From: Clostridia bacterium
GTDB lineage: Bacteria; Bacillota; Clostridia; Christensenellales; Aristaeellaceae
Length of the DNA stretch: 64,000 bases
Assembly (NCBI GenBank): GCA_017519405.1
Contig: JAFWSH010000005.1
Coordinates: 62,001-126,000 of the forward strand
Direction: 5' to 3'
Made by a program: the position numbers and the translations under genes
Notes under the pieces: generated by a model
Database searches by the model: none
The model's input: the letters and a program-made list of their open reading frames with translations, nothing else
Told to the model about the DNA's origin: nothing
Shown here: piece after piece, positions 50,057 to 57,100 of the stretch
Numbering within the stretch: position 1 is the stretch's first letter
How the letters are laid out: each line of letters opens with the position of its first letter

Positions 50057-50140
50057 TCGAAAATCGGGGGAGTGCTCAGGAGCGCGGGCGTACTTTCCTC
50101 TTCTCCCCCTCGTCTGAAAGGAGAGGGGGGTTGGGGGTGA
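50057..50140. repeat. Purine/pyrimidine-skewed intergenic segment, possible repeat copy
   Basis: The gap between whiA and the C11 gene holds a segment (around 50098-50143) that reads on the minus strand as CTCACCCCCAACCCCCC, then CTCTCC, a spacer and GAGGGGGAGA. CCCCCTC and GAGGGGG can form a stem. It looks like the C-rich intergenic repeats found in multiple copies in many genomes, but only one copy is in this window. Confidence 0.4.
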
Positions 50141-50142
50141 GG

Positions 50143-52644
50143 TTACCGCAGTGTATACGGATTCGTCCACCACACCTGCTGGTAAATGTCCGTCAGCCGG
50201 TACATGCAGCGCAGGTTCTGGTGCTGGTCGATGGTCAGCTCGGTGATCTTCAGCCCGTTTTCGCAGGAGATGGGGTTGCCGAAGCGGAAGCTGTCCTGAT
50301 ACTCCCCGGCGTAGGTGTAGTAGTCGCACACCGGCTCCACCACGGAGGAGGTGCTGATGTTCTCCGGGCTCTCCGCCTTGGCCACGGTGTCGGTCTCACC
50401 GTCCTTGTAGACCCGGCGGGCGCCCACCACCCGGAAGCCGTTCACCTCGTCCCAGAGGGTCACCAGCTCCGCCCGGTCGCCGTCCAGCAGCACGGGGATG
50501 TAGCCCCAGGTCTCGCCGCCGCTGGTGGCCTCCCGGTAGTAGGCCACGATCTGGCCGTTCAGGGCGATCCAGGCGCCGGAATCGTCGCCGATGAGTCCGC
50601 CCTTTCCGTCCTCGGTGAACACATTGTCCAGGCCCAGGTCGATGTAGCCCTGGCCGTCGTCATAGAACAGGTTCAGGTCCAGGTCGCACACCAGGGACCA
50701 CTGCTGGGCGGAGAGCCGCAGCACGGGCTTGCCGTTCTCGCTGGAGAAGACCAGGGCCGCGCCGTCCAGGGTGTTGTCGGCGATGTAGAGGGCCGTGCTG
50801 TCCGCGTCCAGCTCCCGGGCCGTCTCCGGGCTGCTCCGCAGGAAGAGGCCCAGCAGGTCGGAGATGGCGTCCATGGAGCCGCTGCCATAGCTGCCGCCGG
50901 TGAGGCCCGTGTAGGGGCTGGTCTGGCCGCCCAGGGCCGCCTGGCCGCTGTTCTCCACCGCCGCGAAGGCGCGGATGCACTCCCCGTAGGCGCTGTCCAT
51001 GCCGATGCCGGCGGCGTTGCTCACCGCCTTGCTCACGCTGGAGGTCTTCTTGTAGGGGAAGTAGATGGACAGGCCGTAGGCGCCGGTGAGGGAGCCGGCG
51101 CGGTTGTACTTCACAGCGCTCTTCAGTGTCTTGGCCAGGGCCTCCGCCTCGCTGCCGCCCATCCGGTTGGCCATGTCCACCAGGTCCACCTGGTCGATCT
51201 TGGTGCTGCTGGCGAACTCCCGGGCGTTGTAGCGGGCGCTGGAGACCTCCTTGTAGCTGCCGCTCTTCACCAGGCCGGTGACGGACTTGGAGAAGCTTTT
51301 CAGGGCGTCCGGCACGGTGGCGGAGAGCTCCGCCAGGTCGGTCACGGACAGGGTGGTCTTCTGGCCCCGGGCCTGGGTGGCGCAGGCGCTGACGAAATCG
51401 TCGCAGATCATCTTGCCCAGGTCCAGGGTGTCCATGGAGGTGTTCTTGCCCAGGGCGGTGAGCCAGTTGGTGTAATACCAGCCCACGCCGGGCTCCGTCT
51501 CCTCGGAGGCGATGAGGTAGTCCGCATAGTCCGAGGCCATCAGGGCGGTCTCCACCGTGGCCATGAGGCAGGCGTCGAAGCCGATGAAGTCAAACTTCAC
51601 CCCGGCGTTGTTCAGGGCCGCCTTCAGGGAGGGCAGGGACATGGCGCCGCTGCTCTTGTACTTCTCGTCATAGCCGTAGCCGCTGACGGACCCGCCGCCA
51701 TGGTCCCACAGGATCAGGCCGTAGCGGGAGGCCGGGTAATTGTCCTTGCAGTAGCGGATAAAGCCCGCCAGGGTATCCGGGCTGGTCATAGCGGCGCTGC
51801 CCTCGTTGTCCGAGAGCACCTTCAGCTGGCCGTTCTGCACCCGGAAGATCTGGTTCACGCTGGAGGAGATGCCGTTGATCTGCCATCTCCGGCAGCCGCC
51901 GGTGTAGACAATCACCCGCACGTTGTCCCCGAAGGAGGCGTTGGCCATCTCCTTCAGGTCCCGGCTGGCCATGCCGTTCTGGCTCTCCAGGTCCGTGCCG
52001 CACATATAGATCATCAGGGTCACGGTGTCCTTGCCGCTGCCCTTGAGTTTGGTGAATTTCGCCCGGGCGCCCGGCGCCACGGAGCGGTCCACCTGCAGGG
52101 AGTCGCCGCTGCCGGAGGCCTGGCTGGAGGTGCTGCTGCCGTAGGCCGTGGAGGTGCTGTTGCTGCCCATGTAGCCGCCCCCCAGCAAGTCCCAGATGGA
52201 GAACTCGGAGGTGCCGGCGTAGGGGTTGGTCTGGACATTGCTGGCGGGCCGGGGCGTGGCCGTGGCCGGTGCCCGGGTGGCGGAGGGCTTCCGCGTGGCG
52301 GAGGCCGGCCGGGGTGTGGCCGTCACGGTGTAGGCATAGGGCGCGTCCGTGGCGTAGGTGATGCCCAGCCCGTCATCCCCCGTGTCCTGGCCGCCGAAAA
52401 GGCCGCCCAGGCCGCCGCCGCCCCCCAGCAGGATCACGGCCACCACAATGATCAGCATCAGGGGGGAGAAACCGCCCCGGTTGCCGGTGCCCCGGGGGCC
52501 GCTGCCCTGGCTGCCGCCGCCGTTGCCGCTGCTGCTGCCCCGGTTCCCCACCGGGCCGGTGCCCAGGCCGCTGCCCCGGCGGGCGCCCACACTGCCGGTG
52601 CCGGTCACATTGCGCTGTCTGCCGCGGGGTGTGTTCTGACTCAT
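50143..52644 (-). CDS. Clostripain family (C11) cysteine peptidase, membrane-anchored
   Basis: The 833-residue protein has a low-complexity Gly/Ser/Arg-rich cytoplasmic N-terminus (about 1-58), one membrane helix (SPLMLIIVVAVILLGGGG, about 60-77) and a Thr/Pro/Ala-rich stalk (about 90-190). A C11 peptidase domain follows (about 200-560): MIYMCGTDLES, catalytic His 315 in LILWDHGGGS, catalytic Cys 359 in FDACLMA and EETEPGVGWYY. The last 270 residues form an unassigned beta-rich region. It is probably a surface protease cleaving after Arg or Lys. It sits between rapZ (40 nt) and whiA (about 100 nt), where yvcK is usual. Confidence 0.88.
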   Translation of the reverse strand: MSQNTPRGRQRNVTGTGSVGARRGSGLGTGPVGNRGSSSGNGGGSQGSGPRGTGNRGGFSPLMLIIVVAVILLGGGGGLGGLFGGQDTGDDGLGITYATDAPYAYTVTATPRPASATRKPSATRAPATATPRPASNVQTNPYAGTSEFSIWDLLGGGYMGSNSTSTAYGSSTSSQASGSGDSLQVDRSVAPGARAKFTKLKGSGKDTVTLMIYMCGTDLESQNGMASRDLKEMANASFGDNVRVIVYTGGCRRWQINGISSSVNQIFRVQNGQLKVLSDNEGSAAMTSPDTLAGFIRYCKDNYPASRYGLILWDHGGGSVSGYGYDEKYKSSGAMSLPSLKAALNNAGVKFDFIGFDACLMATVETALMASDYADYLIASEETEPGVGWYYTNWLTALGKNTSMDTLDLGKMICDDFVSACATQARGQKTTLSVTDLAELSATVPDALKSFSKSVTGLVKSGSYKEVSSARYNAREFASSTKIDQVDLVDMANRMGGSEAEALAKTLKSAVKYNRAGSLTGAYGLSIYFPYKKTSSVSKAVSNAAGIGMDSAYGECIRAFAAVENSGQAALGGQTSPYTGLTGGSYGSGSMDAISDLLGLFLRSSPETARELDADSTALYIADNTLDGAALVFSSENGKPVLRLSAQQWSLVCDLDLNLFYDDGQGYIDLGLDNVFTEDGKGGLIGDDSGAWIALNGQIVAYYREATSGGETWGYIPVLLDGDRAELVTLWDEVNGFRVVGARRVYKDGETDTVAKAESPENISTSSVVEPVCDYYTYAGEYQDSFRFGNPISCENGLKITELTIDQHQNLRCMYRLTDIYQQVWWTNPYTLR

Positions 52645-52684
52645 TTTTCGCTCCTCCTCTGTATCGATGGCTCTTTCTTATCCG

Positions 52685-53578
52685 TCACTGGTTCTGCCAG
52701 CGTGCCTTCTCCAGTTCCATGTCCCGGTGGCGAACCTCCACCAGGCAGCCGTTTTCCTCCAGCCACTTGCCCAGGGCCTCCGCGATGGCCACGGAGCGGT
52801 GCTGGCCGCCGGTGCAGCCCACCGCCACCACCAGGCGCTTCTTGCCCTCCTCCCGGTAGTGGGGGAGCAGGAAGCCCAGCAGCTCCTCCTCCCGGCGCAG
52901 GAAGCCCTCCGTCACCGGGTGGTCCAGCACAAAGCGCCGCACCTCCTCGTCCTGCCCCGTCTGGCGGGAGAGGGCGGGGATGTAGAAGGGGTTGGGCAGG
53001 AAGCGCACGTCCAGCACCAGGTCCGCCTGCCGGGGGATCCCCCGCTTGAAGCCGAAGGAGATGACCTCCGCCCGCAGGGGCAGCTCCCGGCCGCCGCCGC
53101 TCTCCTGATAGATCTCCCGGAGCCGCGCCGTCAGCGCCCGGGGTTTCATCTCGCTGGTGTCGATGAGATAGTCCGCCGCCTCCCGCAAGGGCTGGAGCAG
53201 CATCCGCTCCCGGTCGATGGCCTCCGGCAGGGAGACCCCGTCCCCGCTGAGGGGATGCTCCCGGCGGCTCTCCTTGAAGCGGTCCGTGAGCACCTCGTCC
53301 CCGGCCTCCAGAAAGATGATCTGCATCTGCCGGCCCACGTCCCGGACCTCCTGCAGCAGCAGGCTCACCTCCCGGCTGTCAAAGCTGACACCGGAGCGCA
53401 CATCCACCGAGAAGGCTGCCACGCTCTTGGCCATGGCCGCCGCCTCACAGCTCTCCATCAGCCCCGGAATCATCTGGGGCGGCAGGTTGTCCACACAGAA
53501 GGCGCCCATATCCTCCAGGGCCCGCAGGGCCAGGGTCTTCCCCGCCCCGCTCATGCCCGTCAGCAGCAAATACCGCAT
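52685..53578 (-). CDS. rapZ: RNase adapter RapZ / YvcJ-like nucleotide-binding protein
   Basis: The 297-residue protein has an N-terminal P-loop (LLLTGMSGAGKTLALRALEDMG, about 4-25), CVDNLPPQMIP, VDVRSG, and the C-terminal DVRFLPNPFYIPALSRQTG and VAVGCTGGQHRSVAIAEAL blocks. In E. coli RapZ directs RNase E to GlmZ and controls amino-sugar synthesis; in Firmicutes YvcJ has a less defined role. It lies 15 nt after murB, fitting the murB-rapZ-whiA wall/division block. Confidence 0.95.
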   Translation of the reverse strand: MRYLLLTGMSGAGKTLALRALEDMGAFCVDNLPPQMIPGLMESCEAAAMAKSVAAFSVDVRSGVSFDSREVSLLLQEVRDVGRQMQIIFLEAGDEVLTDRFKESRREHPLSGDGVSLPEAIDRERMLLQPLREAADYLIDTSEMKPRALTARLREIYQESGGGRELPLRAEVISFGFKRGIPRQADLVLDVRFLPNPFYIPALSRQTGQDEEVRRFVLDHPVTEGFLRREEELLGFLLPHYREEGKKRLVVAVGCTGGQHRSVAIAEALGKWLEENGCLVEVRHRDMELEKARWQNQ

Positions 53579-53593
53579 TTCCCCATGCTCCCG

Positions 53594-54496
53594 TCACACC
53601 GCGGGCTCGCCCAGGATCCGGACCTCCGGCTCCAGGGTGACCCCGGTTTTCTCCTTCACAATCCGGCTGACCTCCGCCATGAGGGCCTCGAAGTCCGCCG
53701 CCGTGCCCCCCAGGTTCACCAGGAAGCCCGCGTGCTTCTCCGACACCGCCGCGCCCCCCAGCGTGAACCCCTTCAGGCCGCACTGGTCGATGAGGGCCGC
53801 CGCGAAGTACCCCTCCGGCCGCTTGAAGGTGGAGCCCGCGCTGGGCTGGTTCAGGGGCTGTTTCTCCACCCTGCGCCGCTGCAGCTCCGCCATCTGAGCC
53901 TCAATGGCCGCCGGCTCCCCCGGAGTCAGGGCGAAGGTCACTGCCGTCACAATCCCATCCTCCCGCTGCAGGCGGCTGGTGCGGTAGCCGAAGCCCATCT
54001 CCGTTCCGGCATAGGCGAAGGGCTCGCCGCTGAGGGAGAAGCCCTCCACCCGCTCCGTCACCTGGCACAGCTCCCCGCCGTAGGCCCCGGCGTTCATCAG
54101 CACGCCGCCCCCCACCGTGCCGGGGATCCCAGCCGCAAAGGCCAGGCCGGCCAGGCCCTCGTGGGCCGCCAGGCGCGCCGCCTCGTAGAGGGTGGCCCCC
54201 GCCTGGGCCTCGATCCGGCTGCCCGACAGGCGCAGGCCCTTCATGCCCGTGGTGCGGATCACCAGGCCCCGGATGCCCCCGTCACGCACCAGCAGATTGG
54301 AGCCCCGGCCGATCACCGTCACCGGCACCCCCGCTGCCCGGGCCGCGGTGAGGCAGCGCCGCAGTTCCTCCGGCGAGGCAGGCTCCGCCAGCAGGTCCGC
54401 CGGCCCCCCCAGCCGCAGGGTGGTGAAGGCCGCCATGGGGGCGTGCTCCCGCAGGGCGATGCCCGCCAGAGCCTCCCTCAGTTCCGCTGTCTGCAT
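53594..54496 (-). CDS. murB: UDP-N-acetylenolpyruvoylglucosamine reductase
   Basis: MurB reduces UDP-GlcNAc-enolpyruvate to UDP-MurNAc with FAD and NADPH. The 300-residue protein has AAFTTLRLGGPADLL (about 22-36), VIGRGSNLLVRDGGIRGLVI, FAAGIPGTVGGGVLMNAGAYGGEL (about 127-150) and, near the end, PSAGSTFKRP with the catalytic Ser and AGFLVNLGGTAADF. It is the type without the extra C-terminal Tyr loop. The start is ATG 54496 behind GGAGGGAGG. An in-frame extension would run through the promoter. Confidence 0.96.
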   Translation of the reverse strand: MQTAELREALAGIALREHAPMAAFTTLRLGGPADLLAEPASPEELRRCLTAARAAGVPVTVIGRGSNLLVRDGGIRGLVIRTTGMKGLRLSGSRIEAQAGATLYEAARLAAHEGLAGLAFAAGIPGTVGGGVLMNAGAYGGELCQVTERVEGFSLSGEPFAYAGTEMGFGYRTSRLQREDGIVTAVTFALTPGEPAAIEAQMAELQRRRVEKQPLNQPSAGSTFKRPEGYFAAALIDQCGLKGFTLGGAAVSEKHAGFLVNLGGTAADFEALMAEVSRIVKEKTGVTLEPEVRILGEPAV

Positions 54497-54528
54497 GCCG
54501 CCGCCTCCCTCCTCCGATACTGGCTCCC

Positions 54529-54557
54529 ATTGTACTCCATTTTCCCCGGGGGCGCAA
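54529..54557 (-). promoter_or_regulatory. Promoter for murB and the downstream run
   Basis: On the minus strand, TTGCGC (54552-54557) and TACAAT (54529-54534) have a 17-nt spacer. Confidence 0.8.
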
Positions 54558-54657
54558 GGTTTTTCCGGTTTTCGGGAAGGCACGCCCGGGCGGAAACGGG
54601 CAAAGGAAAACCGCGGGCCCGGCGGGTCCGCGGCATGGCTCCGGCAGGGCAGACGCC

Positions 54658-55806
54658 TCAGCGGAGTTCCTCATAGTTGCCCAGCAGCACGAAGCGGTCC
54701 GCGTCGCCCCGCAGCTGGCGGATCAGGGTCCGGACGCTCTCCTTGCGCAGGGAGGCCTCGATGTCGAAGAAGAAGCGGAATTCGAAGTCCTTCCCCGGGA
54801 TGGGGCGGCTCTCCAGCTTGGTGAGGTTCACCTCCGCCGCGGCGATGTGGCTCAGGAGGCGGCAGAGGCTGCCGGGACGGTGGGCGGCGCTGAGCATCAG
54901 GGAGATCTTCCCGGCGCCCTCGTAGACCGTCATGTCCCGGGCGATGCAGATGAAGCGGGTGTAGTTGTTCTCCGTGTTGGCCACGCTCTCCCCCAGGGTC
55001 TCCAGGCCGTAGAGCATGCCGCTCTCCCGGGAGGCAATGGCCGCCAGGTCCCGCCGGCCGGAGGAGGCCACATAGGCCGCCGCCATGGCCGTGTTGGCCA
55101 TGGGGGTCACCCGGATGCCGGGGTGGGCCGCCAGGAAGGCGTCGCACTGCCGCAGGGCCTGCTCGTGGGACACCACCTCCCGGATCCCCGCCAGCTCCGC
55201 CCCCGGCAGGGCCAGCAGCCGGTGCTCGATCCGCTGGCGCACCGCCCGCACGATGTGGAAGCGGTGCTGCTCCATCAGGTCATAGACCTGGGTCACCGAG
55301 CCGGCGGTGCTGTTCTCGATGGGCAGCACGCCGAAGGGGCACATGCCCTTCTCCACCGCATTGAACACGTCGTTGAAGGTGTTCATGTAGAGGATGTCGG
55401 CATACTCAAACATCCGGGTGCAGGCCTGCTGGGCGTAGGCGCCTTCCGTGCCCTGGCAGGCCACCATGGCCCGGGCAGGGAAGGGCACAGGCGCACCGGC
55501 CACGGCCTGCTCCAGCGCGTCCTCCCCGGGGTCGGCGGGATGGATCCGCTCCGCCTGGTAGGCGCGGCTGACGCTGAACAGGGTCTGGTACAGGAGCTTC
55601 GTGTGCCGCTCCAGGTCCTCCCCCGCCCGCAGGGTCAGCCGGTTGACAATCTCCCGCTCCCGCCCCGTGTCCAGGATGGGCAGGCCTTGGGCCTGCTTGA
55701 TCTCCGCCACCTGGGCCACCAGGCGCATCCGCCGGGCAAACAGATCCGTCAGCTGGTCGTCGATGCCGTCCAACTGTCCCCGGATCTCCTTCAGGTCTGC
55801 TGTCAT
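54658..55806 (-). CDS. pheA: Bifunctional chorismate mutase / prephenate dehydratase
   Basis: PheA converts chorismate to prephenate and then to phenylpyruvate, the branch to phenylalanine. The 382-residue protein has a chorismate mutase domain (about 1-85; EIRGQLDGIDDQLTDLFARRMRLVAQVAEIKQAQG), a prephenate dehydratase domain (about 105-285; GTEGAYAQQACTRMF and GVLPIENSTAGSVTQVYDLM) and a C-terminal ACT domain (about 295-375; HRPGSLCRLLSHIAAAEVNLTKLESRPIPGKDFEFRFFFDIE) for Phe feedback. It lies 28 nt after aroF, so both are controlled by the upstream leader. Confidence 0.96.
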   Translation of the reverse strand: MTADLKEIRGQLDGIDDQLTDLFARRMRLVAQVAEIKQAQGLPILDTGREREIVNRLTLRAGEDLERHTKLLYQTLFSVSRAYQAERIHPADPGEDALEQAVAGAPVPFPARAMVACQGTEGAYAQQACTRMFEYADILYMNTFNDVFNAVEKGMCPFGVLPIENSTAGSVTQVYDLMEQHRFHIVRAVRQRIEHRLLALPGAELAGIREVVSHEQALRQCDAFLAAHPGIRVTPMANTAMAAAYVASSGRRDLAAIASRESGMLYGLETLGESVANTENNYTRFICIARDMTVYEGAGKISLMLSAAHRPGSLCRLLSHIAAAEVNLTKLESRPIPGKDFEFRFFFDIEASLRKESVRTLIRQLRGDADRFVLLGNYEELR

Positions 55807-55834
55807 GGACTGCTCCTTCCTTTCCTGCGCCGTC

Positions 55835-56842
55835 TCAGCGGCACGCATAGGGGCGCACGGCGTTCACCGTGGCCATCACGTCCTCAAAGGCCTCCGGGGT
55901 CAGGGACTGGGCGCCGTCGGAGAGGGCGTGGGGCGGATCGTTGTGCACCTCGATCATCAGGCCGTCCGCCCCGGCCGCCGTGGCCGCCGCCGCCATGGGC
56001 TTCACCAGCTCCGCCTTCCCGGTGGCATGGCTGGGGTCCACCACCACCGGCAGGTGGGTGAGCCTGCGCAGCACCGGCACGGCGGAGAGGTCCAGGGTGT
56101 TGCGGGTGGCGGTCTCAAAGGTGCGGATCCCCCGCTCGCAGAGGATCACGTTGTCGTTGCCCCCGGCCATGATGTACTCGGCGCTCATGAGCCACTCCTG
56201 GATGGTGTTGGCCAGGCCGCGCTTGAGGAGGATGGGCTTGCGGGTCTGGCCCAGGACCTTCAGCAGCTCGAAGTTCTGCATGTTCCGGGCCCCCACCTGG
56301 ATCACGTCCACCTCCTCAAAGAGGGGCAGGTGGGCGATGTCCATGATCTCGGTCACCACCGGGAGGCCGGTCTCCTTCTTGGCCAGAAGCAGCAGGCGGA
56401 TGCCCTCCTCGTGCAGGCCCTGGAAGGCGTAGGGGGAGGTGCGGGGCTTGAAGGCGCCGCCCCGCAGCAGTCCGGCCCCCGCCGCCTTCACCCGCCGGGC
56501 CACATACACGATCTGCTCCTCCGTCTCCACCGAGCAGGGGCCGGCGATGACCTGGAAGTGGCCTCCGCCGATCTTCAGCCCCGCCCCCACCTCCACCACG
56601 CTGTCGTCGGCGTGGAATTTCCGGTTGGCGCTCTTGTAGGGCTCCTGGACCCGCTGGACATTCTCCACGATCTCCAGGGACTTGATGACGTCGATGTCCA
56701 GCCGGGAGGTGTCCCCGATGAGGCCCATGATGGTCTGCTGCTGGCCCACGGACATGTGGATGGCGTAGCCCATGGACTTCAGCCAGTTCTGCAGGCTGGC
56801 CACCTGGGTCTCGTCGGCATGGTTTTTCAACAGGATAATCAT
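55835..56842 (-). CDS. aroF: 3-deoxy-7-phosphoheptulonate synthase (DAHP synthase)
   Basis: This enzyme joins phosphoenolpyruvate and erythrose 4-phosphate, the first step of aromatic amino acid synthesis. The 335-residue protein is the AroA-beta type, with an N-terminal ferredoxin-like regulatory domain (about 1-68; MIILLKNHADETQVASLQNWL) and a TIM barrel: FQVIAGPCSVET, LRGGAFKPRTSPYAFQGL, VIQVGARNMQNFELL, ILLKRGLANTIQEWL and VVVDPSHATGKAELV. It heads the aroF-pheA operon behind an attenuator. Confidence 0.95.
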   Translation of the reverse strand: MIILLKNHADETQVASLQNWLKSMGYAIHMSVGQQQTIMGLIGDTSRLDIDVIKSLEIVENVQRVQEPYKSANRKFHADDSVVEVGAGLKIGGGHFQVIAGPCSVETEEQIVYVARRVKAAGAGLLRGGAFKPRTSPYAFQGLHEEGIRLLLLAKKETGLPVVTEIMDIAHLPLFEEVDVIQVGARNMQNFELLKVLGQTRKPILLKRGLANTIQEWLMSAEYIMAGGNDNVILCERGIRTFETATRNTLDLSAVPVLRRLTHLPVVVDPSHATGKAELVKPMAAAATAAGADGLMIEVHNDPPHALSDGAQSLTPEAFEDVMATVNAVRPYACR

Positions 56843-56875
56843 CGGTTTCCTCTCCTTCTCCGTCTGTATGGCGAT

Positions 56876-56910
56876 GAAAAAGGCCCCGCGGGGACATGCC
56901 CCGCGAAGCC
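56876..56910 (-). terminator. Attenuator terminator ahead of aroF-pheA
   Basis: On the minus strand, GGCTTCGCGGGG and CCCCGCGGGGCC pair (56882-56910) with two wobble pairs and are followed by TTTTT. Its 5' arm can instead pair with a segment that overlaps the leader-peptide stop codon. Confidence 0.85.
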
Positions 56911-56911
56911 T

Positions 56912-56971
56912 TCACCTTGCCGTACAGGCTTTACACGCGGAAACATGCCCTACAGGCGAAGCCCGTAAAGC
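56912..56971 (-). promoter_or_regulatory. Alternative RNA pairings of the aromatic attenuator
   Basis: In the minus-strand transcript, segment 1 GCTTTAC (56965-56971) can pair with segment 2 GTAAAGC (56928-56934). Segment 2 AAGCCT (56926-56931), with CGCG (56936-56939) before it, can pair with segment 3 AGGCTT and CGCG (56902-56911), which is the 5' arm of the terminator. This is the 1:2, 2:3, 3:4 plan of classic ribosome-mediated attenuation. Confidence 0.75.
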
Positions 56972-57008
56972 TGAACACGTAAGCGCTCCGGTTGATGGTG
57001 CTGCGCAT
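56931..57008 (-). CDS. Leader peptide rich in Phe and Tyr (aroF-pheA attenuation)
   Basis: A 25-codon reading frame starts at ATG 57008, seven bases or so after GGGAGG, and ends at TAA 56931. It encodes one Tyr (residue 10) and four Phe (residues 12, 14, 17 and 23), including the run YVFSFTGF. The peptide lies just after a promoter and just before a terminator and the genes for Phe and Tyr synthesis. The stop codon is inside RNA segment 2 and the first two Phe codons abut or overlap segment 1, as expected if ribosome stalling at Phe or Tyr codons selects the antiterminator. It is too short for standard gene calling. Confidence 0.85.
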   Translation of the reverse strand: MRSTINRSAYVFSFTGFACRACFRV

Positions 57009-57038
57009 GCCGGTTCCTCCCGCGTTGATGTCGTTGTC

Positions 57039-57067
57039 AGGGTATCACAGCTCCCTGCGTCCGTCAA
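57039..57067 (-). promoter_or_regulatory. Promoter for the leader-aroF-pheA transcript
   Basis: On the minus strand, TTGACG (57062-57067) and TACCCT (57039-57044) have a 17-nt spacer with TGA before the -10. Confidence 0.75.
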
Positions 57068-57100
57068 GGGCAGGGCTGTTCTTTGTATGTTTTTCCCTGC

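Noticed and set aside
47632-53049. A plus-strand open frame of about 1800 codons, the longest in the window
   Set aside because: It runs antisense to cinA, pepC, whiA, the C11 protease and part of rapZ, all with clear family motifs. Its translation is Gly/Leu/His/Arg-rich without domains, a typical shadow in GC-rich DNA.
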